Shown piece by piece: positions 1 through 12,175 of a stretch of DNA of 64,000 bases. Location: positions 17,725,466-17,789,465 of the forward strand of contig NC_052357.1 of NCBI RefSeq assembly GCF_009727055.1. The letters are read 5' to 3'. The DNA comes from Benincasa hispida (lineage: Eukaryota; Streptophyta; Magnoliopsida; Cucurbitales; Cucurbitaceae). Below the pieces are notes generated by a model. It was not told the origin of the DNA. It made no database searches and saw only the letters and a program-made list of their open reading frames with translations. Position numbers and translations under genes: made by a program. Each line of letters begins with the position of its first letter. Positions within the stretch are counted from its first letter, which is position 1.

Positions 1-379
1 AGCAGTCCAATTAATGCTATTGATGACCCAAGCTCTATAATAGAAGCCAATGAGCTGAAATTAATTTTATCCAAGTTTTCGCCTGAGGTTCGCTGTTTGG
101 CTGAGGAAATTCCTTACAGATTTAGAAGTTGTTCCAAATATGGATTTGCCAATCACTCTCTATTGTGATAACAGCGAGGCTGTGGAAAATTCGAAGGAAC
201 CTTGGAGTCATCATCGAGGCAAGCATATAGAGCGAAAATACTACTTGATCAGGGAGATTGTGCATCGCGATGATGTGATAGTCACGAAGATCGCATCGGA
301 GCACAACGTTGTTGATCCCTTTACAAAGGCTCTCACGACTAAAGTGTTTGAGGGTCACCTAGAGAGTCTAGGTCTGTAG
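1..379 (+). pseudogene. Ty1/copia polyprotein, C-terminal end (RNase H)
   Basis: This is the very end of a copia pol gene. From about 92 to the TAG at 377-379 one frame reads through with typical copia RNase H C-terminal motifs: an AVWLRKFL-like start, LYCDNSEAV, HIERKYYLIREIV, a DPFTKALT core and a final HLESLGL. In the family this domain removes the RNA strand during reverse transcription. Upstream of about 92 the frame does not continue cleanly (bases 1-91 look rearranged), so the copy is probably defective. It is followed by a polypurine tract and an LTR, which fixes the orientation as +. The rest of the element lies left of the window. Confidence 0.85.
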
Positions 380-494
380 GATATGCGTCATCTTGTATAG
401 GGCAAGTGGGAGATGATACTAGGGTATGCCCTAGTTTATTGTGTATTGTACATATATTTTCTTGTATTGTACATTAGTCTCCCAAGGCATTAGG

Positions 495-507
495 ACAAGT
501 GGGAGAT
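495..507 (+). other. Polypurine tract of copia element
   Basis: ACAAGTGGGAGAT lies directly before the TG of the LTR and 116 bases after the pol stop. This is the position and composition of a plus-strand priming site of a copia element. Confidence 0.75.
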
Positions 508-2427
508 TGTTGGGATTGGTGTCCTAATTCTCCCAGAGTCTCGTAGTTTGTAATCTATACACATTATTATGAATAAAATAAGAGTTATTTTATTTGGCAT
601 TTAATCATATCCAGTAAACAAAGCTCCATGGTTATTGTATATAAACTTAAGCATGTATATGAGATATACAAGTGGATCATGCCTTCAGTGATAATCTAAA
701 TAGGTCTGTAGTATAAGGATTAAGGAGAGATTCCTGATCTTGGTGATACTACAGATACGGCCCACTTTGTAGAGGTTTGTAAGTGTTGTGAACTACTATA
801 GATGGCATATCCTAACCATTCATGTGAAGATATGCGAGTGAGGGTGTCCTATACAAAGAGTTTGTATAAGACCAGACCACGAGAAGATTCGTCTCTGTAT
901 ATAACGCCGTTGATACTAGAGACTTACATCTCACCTAAACGACCATAGGTGACATGACCTCAATCCTGAGTGTTTTGGGAACTCTTACCTTTGAGAGCGG
1001 TCCTTTGATTAGTATGAGTGAGAGTGGCCAGATTGCCAACTCAAAATGTCTACCTTTTTGGGACTTGTCTGATTTGGGAGCTGGGAACCTAGTTACACAA
1101 GATGGAATTCACTCCTTTCCCAAAGCAGGGGTAAGTAGATAGATTGCTCCCTTAAGAGCTGATTCCAGGGCTTGAACATAGTGACCACCAGCTGTACTTA
1201 TGGGCAATATGTGAAGGGTTATCGCGCTGTTAATTGGTTGATATGGACACATAATATATCTGTAGCAAGGAGAGTTCAGTTGTCGGTCTTTAGTGGAGTG
1301 CCCAACAGTTAACGGATGGTGGATTCCGTGACTAAAGAGTTTAGTTAGTTATTCACGTACCATTGGAGCTTCGAGCTATAGGTCCATAAGGTCCCCTTGG
1401 TAGCTCAATGGATTCAAGTTGAGAATCAGTTATTGGTGTTGATTTGAAATGTTCAAATTGACAAGAGGTAATTAGATTATATATGATATGATCGGTGTGA
1501 TATGAGATACATCAAGTGGAGGATTAATTTAAATGAGATTTACATTAAGTACCATGAAATAGAAAAAGAGCTATAGTTTATATGTTTCATGAGATGAAAT
1601 ATTCAAATTATAGGTTATAAATATAGTATGGTAAGTTGGTTATCATGTATATTTATAATTATATTAATTATTGGATAATTATCGCTTTTTCTCTAATAAC
1701 CAATTGAGTGGGAGGTTATTGGTGGTTTCATGGTAACCATGAGATAAAAGGAAAAATGTTTTCCTAAATTTAGTAGTTAATGATTGAGATTTTCCATTCT
1801 CGGAATTACTCACGGTGGTTGTCAAGTGAATAGGATTCACTAAACGATAGCTGAAGAAGAGACTATACGATCATAGAGTGACACTACACGATAGTCACTC
1901 AGCTGGCCGATAGCTAAACGATCTCGGAGCTTCTTCTAAACGATTGAGCATCGTCAATACGATAGACTTGTCATCTCCCACTTGCTCAATCGTTTACACG
2001 ATTTTTCTTCCTCCGGTCTCTGCCTCTAACCAAGTCCACACATAGCCCACACTTCTAGATTCTCACAACGAGAGTACCAAAGTAGCCATTGTGGTGGTGT
2101 CGTACTCAACTCAACATAGTTGAAGTTTTTAGAGGTCGTTCGCTATGTTCGTGATCTTGGAGATCATTGTGTTTATGGTCACTGTGATCGTGCTATGTTG
2201 CGGTCATAGTGTTCGAGCGTTTGGGTTTGCAGTCTTGTTGGTTGTTCAAGCGTTCGTGATCAAGGAAGATTGAAGATGAGTCTTCAAAAGTGTGTTTATT
2301 CTTTCCATTGATCTATTCTATAAAGCATGTTGTACTTTCGTTTTGTGTATGGCTAGTTAGTTTTCGTTTCTTGATTGTAATTGATCATTCCTCTGCTCAT
2401 GGAAATCCTCATATTCGATTTTCTTCA
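508..2427 (+). repeat. Copia LTR, family A, copy 1 (3' LTR)
   Basis: It starts TGTTGGGATTGG right after the polypurine tract and ends in TTCTTCA. The end was placed by comparison with copy 2 (10045-12175, minus strand), whose terminal bases match. Copy 3 starts at 39418. Compared with copies 2 and 3 this copy lacks roughly 150 bases near 1190. A block rich in ACGAT-type motifs lies at about 1845-1995. The matching 5' LTR would be left of the window, so no TSD can be checked. The base string after the end is GCTTT. Confidence 0.8.
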
Positions 2428-2648
2428 GCTTTGCCCTCAGTGTCAGTCCATTTTGCTTCAGACTTTGGAGTGCTCCCAACATTAGGAACAACAATCTGAG
2501 GAAGAGTTCATCCAGTTATTACTACTTTCCAAATCGTATGATCAATATACTTTAAGAAAGTTTTCGTTCTAGCCTTCCAATATAAGTAGTTTGTTCCATC
2601 CAGCAACGGGGAACGTGAGGTAGATCTACCTTCTTTGATTCCTTCCAT
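2428..2648 (-). pseudogene. Copia gag, N-terminal fragment
   Basis: On the minus strand an ATG at 2648 opens a copia gag N-terminus with the usual sequence pattern: a GRSTSR stretch, LLDGTNYLYWKART, then FLKYIDHTIWKVV and later EAKWTDTEGKAEEN. In the family this region starts the capsid-like protein. One in-frame stop (TGA after VVITG) sits where the family usually has tryptophan, so the fragment is dead. It stops abruptly at 2428, where the family A LTR ends, which suggests that the family A element inserted into or recombined with this older element. Confidence 0.7.
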
Positions 2649-2689
2649 TTGAAGAAATTCATATTGAAACATCAAAAGTATTGGTGATT

Positions 2690-2702
2690 CGTTTTGATAC
2701 CA
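2690..2702 (-). other. tRNA-iMet primer binding site of minus-strand copia element
   Basis: On the minus strand the sequence is TGGTATCAAAACG, matching the usual plant iMet primer site TGGTATCAGAGC at its first eight bases. It lies two bases after the LTR end and about 40 bases before the gag start. Confidence 0.65.
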
Positions 2703-2704
2703 AT

Positions 2705-3059
2705 TGAAAAAAAAAAAGATTATCTAACACACAACTAAACTTGTCACAAAGGATGTTATAACATTTCGAGAGGCATCATAAATAAATGCAAAAAAAACTA
2801 AAACCAGAACAGAATATAGCATTTGGTAATCTAGTTTGGTGCAATACCACCTACGTCTGAGGGACAGTGGGCCCATGGAAAGATATATTCACTAATATAA
2901 AGTTAAGAAATTACAACGATGTACTTATTTGTAAATAAACGGCAATTACAGTGACACCCGAATACCCATATTTAGAGAATGATTATTTAGGTTCCCTCTT
3001 CATAGTTGGTAGAAATACAAGCTATTGTAGTCTTTTATTTAGAATTATGAGGGCTAACA
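2705..3059 (-). repeat. 5' LTR of minus-strand copia element (about 355 bp)
   Basis: Read on the minus strand the segment begins TGTTAGCCC at 3059 and ends CA at 2705, immediately before the primer binding site. The proposed outer end is only a best guess based on the TG start. The inner end is firm because of the adjoining PBS. The sequence GGTGGTATTGCACC inside resembles other short copia LTRs of plants. Confidence 0.5.
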
Positions 3060-3089
3060 AATAGAATATGAGTTGATAATACTAAGAAT

Positions 3090-4560
3090 TCATGTGAAAA
3101 GTGAGCTTGCGTCGATCAGCACTGAAAATCTCTGCTAACCCAATATTATGCATTATTCTGCGTCAAAATGTCTATTTTTATAGCTATCGCAAGAATCGAT
3201 CGCATGCATTGAATCCCAGGCCATCGCAAAGTTGATCGCATGCGTTCATCGCATGGATGTTGCGGCTATAGAGTAATAACTATGATAGAATGGTGATCGC
3301 AAGGTTGGTGGAATGCGATGGTACTTCAGAAAAAACAAGCATGAACGCATACCTTGAGAGTATCAAAAGGATAAGATGATGTTGACATTTCACCTACCGT
3401 GTCGAAAGTGGCAGTGATTCAGAGTGGGACCATCAATGCTGTCGACGTTTGAGCTCTATAAATAGAGCCTTAGATCCCAAATTCAAGGTATCTGAGCTTC
3501 TGTCCTAAGGCAGATCCTTGTGATCACAGATGAGAGCATGAGCAATATTTTCTTTGAGGATTCTTCAACTCCACAACCCATTCCGAGTGACGACCGGAGT
3601 TTCGCTGGAGATAGAGCTCGAGAGAGAGACTACTCCACCACCCATCCATGGCACCACCGGCAGCCTTGACGGACATCTGATGGAAGCAAGAGATTGCCTA
3701 CATCTAGCCCTCCATCTTTCTTCTTATCTCTGTATTATATTACATTTTGGCTTAAGACATTAATACATTTTATAACCAATGCATTTCATGAGTTCCTTCA
3801 ACACCGTCTTCATCATCTTCTTCTTCTTTATCATCTTTTACTTCATTGTAGAGAGTTAAGTGTAGATTGCAAGAGTTATCGCATACTCAATCATGCGGCA
3901 TAGAGATATGATGCATGTAGCAACCCACCGAGAGGTGTACGTTGTGTGAGTATAACGAGTCAATCCTCTTTACTTAGTGTGAGGCTATCGCAATGCTTGT
4001 CTATGAGCTGTATAGCTATAACCATTGCTCGAGAGGGTAAGTAGTGGAACTCTCTAAGCAAAGTAAGCAGTGTTCCTAGAGATAGGAATAATCTTATGCT
4101 CAACGCAACCATGAATTATAGAGATATAAGCATGGGATTACCCTTGCGACCAAACTTGATGTCGCGGTGAATTTATCCCTTCCACAATTCTATTTCTTCA
4201 TGCATATTATTACGCGTTCACAGTTGCCACATCTCTACCAGTTCTCATAGTTAAACTTCCATTGCTTAATCTATTTAGTTAGGAGTAGGAATAGCCCATA
4301 ATTCCTTTAACTTTTGTCTTTTTACTTTTATTCATCGCCTCAAACAAATTACTTCACAAACAATAAGTTACAAGTCCCTAAGTTCGACCTCAGATCACCA
4401 CGAGAAATTGCAATCTCGTTATACTTGGCGAGAAAGCAAGAAAACTTGTGATAGGAACGAATGATCATCGCATACACAATTAATGCATATTCTTCAGTTC
4501 AACGCATGATCATTGATGCATGGAGATCAACGCATAGCATAAGACATGCATTACGTATTT
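3090..4560 (+). repeat. Gypsy-like LTR remnant
   Basis: No gene is visible. The segment looks like a long gypsy LTR: it is rich in ATCGCATGC-type words near 3180-3330, has a TATA box at 3457, a pyrimidine-rich leader, and a block at about 4375-4460 (AAGTCCCTAAGTTCGACCTC) of a type I associate with the 3' part of Tat/Athila LTRs. Both ends are uncertain and I found no TSD. The short open frames here are chance. Confidence 0.4.
3457..3464 (+). promoter_or_regulatory. TATA box of LTR promoter
   Basis: TATAAATA inside GAGCTCTATAAATAGAGCC is a textbook plant TATA element. It lies in LTR-like sequence and is followed by a pyrimidine-rich leader, so it is most likely the retrotransposon promoter rather than a host promoter. 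Confidence 0.5.
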
Positions 4561-5767
4561 TCCACCCATCATCTCTAAGTGTGAGACTCCCTTTCAATGA
4601 AACTTAGGCTCCCCCTAAGTGTGTGATCCCCTCAACTTCAGCGTACGTAACAATGTCATAACATGTTGTATAACATATCGCAAAAGACAAGAAAACACAC
4701 CAGCAACTATGCATTACACATATCAACATTTAAGGAACCAATCTCAAGGAAGAATTAGCATGACATGGAACATGTTGCATATAGAGATGTCCAAAAAACG
4801 CATGGGATCGGGGCTCCACCTCGGGAATGAGGGAGGGAATGGGAAATTTTCTTCGCCGTTTACAATTCAGGGTCGAGGACAAGGAATATATTCCCCGACC
4901 CCAAGTTCTAATTGTTGAATTTTAATTTATAAAAATTATGAGAATTTAGCATTTTAATTATATCTTTTTAAACTGAATGTGTATTATGTTGGGTTTTATG
5001 TCCTAAAACTCATGGTTTGTAAACAATAAACTTATTTTGTTATCAATAAAGATGTTATCGAGGTTTTATTCAATAAAGTTGTTATTGAATGTATGAATTG
5101 CTCATTTCGTTTTAGAAACAACCTAAATCCTATAAACTAAAAATTCATGGCTATTATATGAATACTTCAATTTTATGTGGTGACATAAAGATGGATTGTC
5201 ACACCCTCTCTCAGATTACCCTTCTTAATCCAGAAGTGAATGTGACAACAATAGTTACCAACCCTTTTGTGGCTTTACTACCTAACTAACATCCTTAACC
5301 TACTTAGATCCCTAGAATACATATATAACATTCACCAAACTATGAAACTTTAAAAATAACCTCAGAACACCAAAGATCAACAACAACATAGTTACATCAT
5401 ATTAACACATATAGAGTTCAACGGTCCCCATATACTTTACTTGTCCCTAATATGAGCAACACATATGTACAGTCATTTACAGAATAAACACCTAAAACTT
5501 CTCTCTAAACTTTGGACTTTTAATTGGAGTCCTTGAGTGGCAGAGCAGGATCACAGCTAACCTCTAGGGAGATGACCACTACCTGGGAAAAAAAAAACAT
5601 TTGAAAGAATGAGCTACTCGCCCAGTGAGTGACTTAATAAAAACATAAATCTCATGCTTAAACTGAAAGCTAGAAAACATAATACTGGAACTAAAACATG
5701 CCAAGCAAACGTGTACATAAAACTTTTAAAACATTGTATCTGAAAACATAGCTAAATTGATTTCCAG

Positions 5768-6062
5768 TTGAGAGAGAACCCTTTTGCTCGATCTCTCAAC
5801 GTCGGATATCAAGTTCAAGAGAGAACCCTTTTGTTCAATCTCTCAAACATTAGCCTGGCCTGGGGTGAGAACCCTTTTGTTTCGCACCTTCTAGCCAATG
5901 CTAAGAAAGAACCCTCGTGGTTCAATCTCATTGTCGGGTATCATGTTTAAGAGAGAACCCTTTTGTTCGATCTCTCAAACATAAGCCTGGGCTGGGGTGA
6001 GAATCCTTTTGTTCAGCACCTTACAGCCAATGCTAGGAAAGAACCCTTTTGTTCAATCCTAC
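5768..6062. repeat. Tandem repeat with GAACCCTTTTGTTC units
   Basis: About seven imperfect copies of a unit built on GAGAGAACCCTTTTGTTC, followed by pyrimidine-rich sequence, occur inside the solo LTR. A small open frame across it is a by-product of the repeat. Confidence 0.75.
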
Positions 6063-6799
6063 TGAACTGATTAACTGTCATACATGCACGTAGAGCAAAC
6101 TGGATCCTGGTGTCAAAGATCATAACTGAGACAGGGTACCACTGCTTATCACTAAACTGAGTGAATTATTTTGATACCTTCTCTATGTACTTCAATATCA
6201 AAATCATAATATAACTGAAACTAGGTAGTACAGCTCAGATACCTTCTCCTTGTACTTCAGTATTGAGCTGAAAATACCTGATAGGAAAACATTTTCATAA
6301 AACATGCTTAATGAAAGCTTGATCTCATAAATCATAGTTTTCATAAGAACATCATTTGCTAACGCATGCTCAACAACATTAAGAACACATATGCTTTAAA
6401 ACATAATACAAATACTTGTAACATAAACATGTCATAGAATCTCCTTTTGAAAACTACCATGGTTCAACCATTGTACCAAAACATAATTCATAAACTTTGT
6501 AACTAACATGCGTTTATAAACTTTAAAGAAATACGTTGCTTGGAACTTCTTATAAAATAACCAACATAAAGTTAACTGTCAATAAAGCATGGATTATTAA
6601 AATATTTATAAATCATTTATAGTCACTCACAGCTCCTCGGGATCTTAAACGGTTTATATGCCTCTCTTAGCTCTTCTTGGCCTGAAAGGACATAATCCCC
6701 GGTTAGATTCCTTAGAATTCTCAGCAAAAAGCTTCAGGTAGCTCACTTACTAATGAAACCTTCACCAACAAAACAACATTACTAGTAAGATGATCATTA

Positions 6800-7050
6800 G
6801 GAGCGAGATCACCCTCATAAGCGAGATTTACCACTTCTAGTGAGATTTATGACTTCTAGCGAGATTTGTGACTTTTCTAGCGAGATTTGTAACTTTCCAG
6901 CGAGATTTGTGACTTCTAGCGAGATTCAGCGTAAAACCAGCGAGATTTTCATCCTTAGCGAGATCCTCCTTTTCCTTAACTCACTCTCGCTCTCACTCAT
7001 TTTCTTATCTCTAGCTCGCTCTCGCTCATTTTCTTATCTCTCGCTCGCTT
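6800..7050. repeat. Tandem GCGAGATTT repeat and CTCGCT-rich tail
   Basis: About ten copies of GCGAGATTT(G)TGACTTCTA-like units lie at 6800-6970, then a CTCGCTCTCGCTCATTTTC stretch is repeated twice. This belongs to the solo LTR. Confidence 0.75.
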
Positions 7051-7639
7051 CCGCTCAGTATGGTGAGCTACCTGCTTAATCTTCCCATGCAGCTGCCTGC
7101 TTACGCACCAATTCCCTATTCCAACTTCAAGAATTCATAACTCAAAATTCAGGACTCTTTTTAAGAAAATTCCTTCTACAAAATTGTTTAGAATTGAGTT
7201 AAATTTCTTACCTTCAAAATATCGGCCGAAAATTCCTTGTATTTTGTCCTAGAGCTTCCAATCTTCACTTCGATCTTTGATTAATCTGAGAATCTGCCCC
7301 TTCTACGAATTCTTCACTTTTTTCTATTCTCCATGTGAGATCTTTCTCCGGAAAAACAACCTCAAAAACTAGATTCTCCTAGCTTTCGAACGGTACCAAT
7401 CTCACTTAATTTGCTCAAGTCATTTTTCAAAGCTGAGCTTCTGAATTTCCTCTTCCTTTTATACTTCCTTCCGCCTCCCTTGTTCAAGGGTCAAACTGTC
7501 ACCTCATCCAGCACTTAGTGCTTCCGACCAATTCTCATTATTGAGTTTCTTCAATTAATTTTTTTTTCTTCCCTTCCTTCATAACCCACGTTAGGCCTTC
7601 GCCTCATAATATAAATTTAGCGTGCATCGCATACTCCAT

Positions 7640-7935
7640 CATCTAACGCCCAACGCCTATCGTCCAGCGCCTAATGTCTATCGTCTAGCACCCAACATCG
7701 ATCGTCTAATGCCCAACGTGTATCGTCTAGCACCCAACGTTCATCGTCTAGTGCCCAATGTCTACGTCTAGCACCCAACGTCCATCGTCTAGTGCCCAAT
7801 GTCTATCGTCTAGCACCCAATGCTCATCGTCTAGCACCTAATGTCTATTGTCTAGCACCCAACGTCCATCGTCTAGTGCTCGACGTCTATCGTCTAGCGT
7901 TTGTCATGCAGCTCATCGTCTAGCGCTGATGTCGA
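7640..7935. repeat. Minisatellite of about 20 bp (CATCGTCTAGCACCCAACGT)
   Basis: Roughly a dozen degenerate units with the words ATCGTCTAGC and CCCAACGT run in tandem, then fade into looser ATCG-rich sequence to about 8130. This is still inside the solo LTR. Confidence 0.75.
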
Positions 7936-9668
7936 TCGTGCAGTGCCAATACCCCATCGCTTAGCACTATCGTCCAAAGTATAGCGCTATCGTTTAGCTC
8001 CGCACAATTACTACACAATCGCCCAGCGCCCGCCTACACGATCGCCTACATCATCGTGTAGTGTCGTTCACTTACTAGACGATCGCATACCCAATCGTAT
8101 AGTGCTGCTCATCTACTACATGATCATCCAGTGCCTTTACTCACACACACTTGAGGCTGCCACAAGCCTTATCAATGCATCATGCCTTTAAACCCATGCG
8201 TTCATCCTTAGTACCAACGCATAGTTTATCCTTGCCTTCAACACTTAAACTCTACAAGTCTTGGTTGCTACACACGCAACCCCATGCGTCCACACTTTTC
8301 CATCAACGCATGCCTACACTTTGCTTTCATACTTAGCCAATTTTCACTTGTAATATTATCTAAAATTTACCCTTGACTAAGTATTTCTAACACTTAGAAT
8401 TTTCTTCCTCCATCGGCCTACCTTCTTTACCTCCTTTCATAATTTTACTTAACATATTTGTTACTCACTTATATAAGAAAAATGGAGTACGGGTTTTACA
8501 TGGATCAAGTTTGAGTAAATAGCCAAAACGGTCTATAGTATATGAATAAGGTTGGGTGCTTTATTCTCGTAATACTATCGGATGCGGTCCACTCTATAGT
8601 TGTTACAATTTGTTGTAAAGTGCTACAGATGAAGTGATCCTAATTTGTTCATGTATTGACATGAGGAGCGAGGGCGTCTTATGCAATAAGTTTACATAAG
8701 ATCGGATCAAGAAATAAGTCACTCTTACTTGATAACGTTGTTTACTGTTTAAGACTGACTATTTCAAGCAATGACCTAGGTAACTTGACCTTAATCCTGA
8801 GCTAACTATGAACTCTTGTTTATTCGAGATTATTCTTAGATTTGTATAGGTGAGGGTTGGCTTAACACCGCCGGCTCAATAAGTCTCCCATTTCAGGGGT
8901 AAGACCAGGTAGATAACTAGAGTCATAGGGTGTAAGACGGAATTCACTCCTACCCGCTTTTAGGGATAGTAGAGAGGTTGTTCGCTTAAGTGTTGACTTC
9001 GAATCTTGAACAAGAGGCCCCACCTTCTTATTAGCCCAAGAGGGACTCGGTTTAGTGATTATATCACAAACCAATTATTCATTAGAGGATCAGTAGAACT
9101 TAAAGAGCAAGATACAATCTCGGGGGTAAAACAGCTTTTGACTCAACCATTATTACGATCAACTTGTGAAAGGGTTAACTTACTAATCATAGTTATATCG
9201 AGTGGACGTAATATATATACAGTGAGGGGAGTGCAACTATTGGGCTTTAGTGGTGTGACCCGATAGTTAATTAGGTTAAAGAGTTCAGCCAAATAATCTC
9301 GGATCATTGGAGCCCATGATCTGTAGGTCCATAAGGTCCCCTTACTAGCTCATATCGAACTAAACCTTAGAACAGTGTGACGAACGAATTTAAAATGTTC
9401 AAATTTGGTTTTTGGAGCAAAGTGTTAATATTTACAATATAGTTAGCCTAATGTTTAATTGTGAATTAGACATAAAGAGAGACAAAATGGGAGATATTTA
9501 AATAAGATTTAAATATCAAGATTATGAATAGGGATTCATATTAATTAGGATTAGTGTTGGATTTAATATTCAATTAAATTAATTAAATTAATTAATTAAT
9601 TATTTAAATTTAATTTTAAAATTAATTACTAAAATTAATTTTGAAATTAAATGGAATGATCGAAATTG

Positions 9669-9780
9669 TTGACTAGGTCAAAAATGCAATGAAAGTCAAA
9701 ATGTTGATTTTTTACTTTAAAACTCAAAAAGTCAAATTTGTTGACTTTGGACTTTGAGAGTCAAATTTTGACCTTTGACC
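9669..9780. promoter_or_regulatory. Cluster of eight W-box motifs in family B LTR
   Basis: TTGACC/TTGACT on one strand or the other occurs at 9669, 9676, 9694, 9730, 9741, 9759, 9768 and 9775. TTGACY is the known core bound by WRKY factors. The cluster lies in AT-rich LTR sequence, so it may be the stress-response part of the LTR promoter. That it acts this way is inference. Confidence 0.5.
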
Positions 9781-10044
9781 AAGTTAATGGAAAGATCCAA
9801 CAATTGTGAGTGGGAAATGCCAGTATTTGCATTGCTAAGTATTGCCTTCAATTAAAGATACTTACCCCACTAATCCCACTTTGAGCTAGTGGATTTTAGT
9901 GTCAAATTCTCATCAAACTCAAAGTAGCATGTTTTGCATGAAAAGGCTTTTAAAAGGAGAGTTTAATAAATTTTAATCTTTTGGCCAAGTGGGATTTTAT
10001 GAGATTATTTGATAATCTCAACCCTTATTTTCTCTCAAATATTT

Positions 10045-12175
10045 TGAAGGAAATTGAACATGAGGATTTCCATAAGTAGCGGAAAGATCATTCCAAATTA
10101 CAATCATATATGAACTTTACAATTACAATCACAAATGGAAACAAACAGTTATGCATAAAATACAGAAATTACAACATGTTATACATACAATCAAGGACAA
10201 GAGCAACACACTTTTGTCGACTCATCTTCGAGTTCCTTGATCACGAACGCTTGAACACAGCAACACATGAACGCACGTCCAACACGACTGCTACACTGCA
10301 CGAACACCGCGCACTTGAATTAAGCGATCTCCAAGGTCACAAACACCCCAAACACCACGAACGACCTCCACAGAACCTCGACAGTGTCGAGTTAAGTATG
10401 ACACCACCAAGAAGGTTACCTTGGTATTCTTGGTGTGAGAATCCAAAGGGTGGGCTCTGTGTGAACTTGGTTTGAGGCAGAACAATGGAGGAAACCACAA
10501 TAGTGTAAACGATTGAGCAAGTGGGAGATGGAAGAACCTATTGTATAGGTCGATGCCCAATTGTTTAGGAAAAGCTAAGCAATCGTCTAGCAAAAGTTAT
10601 GCAATCGTTTAGCTCATCGCTTAGCTGAGTGTCTATCAACTACTAACATTCCACGATCGTTTAGCCAGCTCCAAATTGTTGCTTAGTAAATCCTATTTAC
10701 TTGACAACTTCCGTGAGTATTTTCCGAGAGATGAAATCTAAAATTCACTTTTTACAAAAAATTACTAAAATTAGGAAAACATTTTTACCAATCTTACTAA
10801 AAATAGGAAAATATTTTTTCTTTTATCTCACGATTACCATGAAACCACCAATAATCTCCCACTCAATTGGTTATTAGAGAAAAAGAGATAATTATCCAAT
10901 AATTAATTTTATTATAAATATAAATGATAACTAACTTACCATAATATATTTATAATCTATAGTTTAACTATTTCATCTCATGAAACATATAAACCATAGC
11001 TCTTTTTCTATTCTATGATACTTAATGTAAATCTCATTTATATTAATCCTCCACTAGATGTATCTCATACACCATACCGATCATATCATATATAATCGAA
11101 TTACCTCTTGTTAATTTGAACATTTCAAATCAACACCAAGAACTGATCCTCAACTGAATCCATTAAGCTACCAAGGGGACCTTATGGACCTATAGCTCAA
11201 AGCTCCAATGGTACGTGAATAACTGACTAAACTCTTTAGTCACGGGATCCACCATCTGTTAACTACCAGGCACTCCACCAAAGACCGATAGCTGAACTCT
11301 TCTTACCATAGATATATTATGTGTCCATCTTAACAAATCAACAGTGCAACAACCCTTCATAGATCGCTCGTAAGTACAGCTAGGCCAATAAGCGCTATGC
11401 CCCTATAGTTACATCTAACTTCTTAAGTACCACTGAATCCTCTAATGAACATAAATCATAGTCCTACTACAACTGAGTCCTCTCTTCCAAAGAGAAGCTG
11501 TGGCCACTATATTCAAGCCCCAAAATCAACCCTTAAGGGAGCAATCTCTCTACTTACCCCTACTTCGAGAAATGAGTGAACTTCATCTTGTGTATTGAGT
11601 TTCCAGCTCTCAGATCAGACAAGTTTCCAAAAAGGTAGACATGTTGAGTTGGCAATCTGGCCACTCTCACCCATACTAATCAAAGGACTGCCCTCAAAGG
11701 CAAGAGTTCCAAAACACTCAAGATTGAGATCGTGTCACCTATGGTCATTTAGGTGAGATGTAAGTCTCCAGTATCAACAGTTATATACAGAGTCTAGTCA
11801 TCTCGTGATCCGGTCTTATACAAACTCTTTGTATAGGACACCCCCGCTCGTACGTCTCCACATGAATGGTCAGAATCTACCATCTGTAGTAGTTTACAAC
11901 ACTTGCAAACCTCTACAAAGTGGGCAATATCCATAGTGTCACTAGGATCAGGTATCCCACCTTAATCCTTATACTATAGACCTATCTAGGTTATCACTTA
12001 AGGCATGATCCACTTGTCACATATACATACTTAAGTTTACATAAGATAACTATGGAGCTTTATTTATTGGATATGAGTAAATGCCAGAATGAAATAACAG
12101 TTATTTTATTCATAAAACAACGTGTATAATTACAAACAACAAGACTCGGGGAGAATTAGGACACCAATCCCAACA
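10045..12175 (-). repeat. Solo copia LTR, family A, copy 2 (2131 bp, minus strand)
   Basis: On the minus strand it starts TGTTGGGATTGG at 12175 and ends CCTTCA at 10045. It is the reverse-complement relative of copy 1. The flanks TATTT (10040-10044) and TACTT (12176-12180) agree in four of five bases, fitting an aged TSD. The family B LTR continues on both sides, so this is a nested insertion. No internal copia sequence is present. Confidence 0.8.

Larger units (their letters stand above)
5197..8500 (+). repeat. Solo LTR, probably gypsy (3304 bp), inside family B LTR
   Basis: It starts TGTCACACCC and ends GGGTTTTACA, and is flanked by a perfect 5-bp TSD TGGAT (5192-5196 and 8501-8505). The TGTCACACCC start and the lack of coding sequence fit a long gypsy LTR left by LTR-LTR recombination. 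The interior is unusually rich in three unrelated tandem repeats (listed separately). A short non-autonomous element without recognisable LTRs is possible, but I saw no terminal direct repeat. Confidence 0.8.

Noticed and set aside
4619..4918. 99-codon + strand frame
   Set aside because: It runs across the hAT left end into its G-rich terminal sequence, without protein-like composition or relatives.
10110..10593. Overlapping 121- and 100-codon frames on both strands
   Set aside because: Both lie inside the minus-strand family A LTR. Neither shows a known domain, and the counterpart regions in copies 1 and 3 have other frames.
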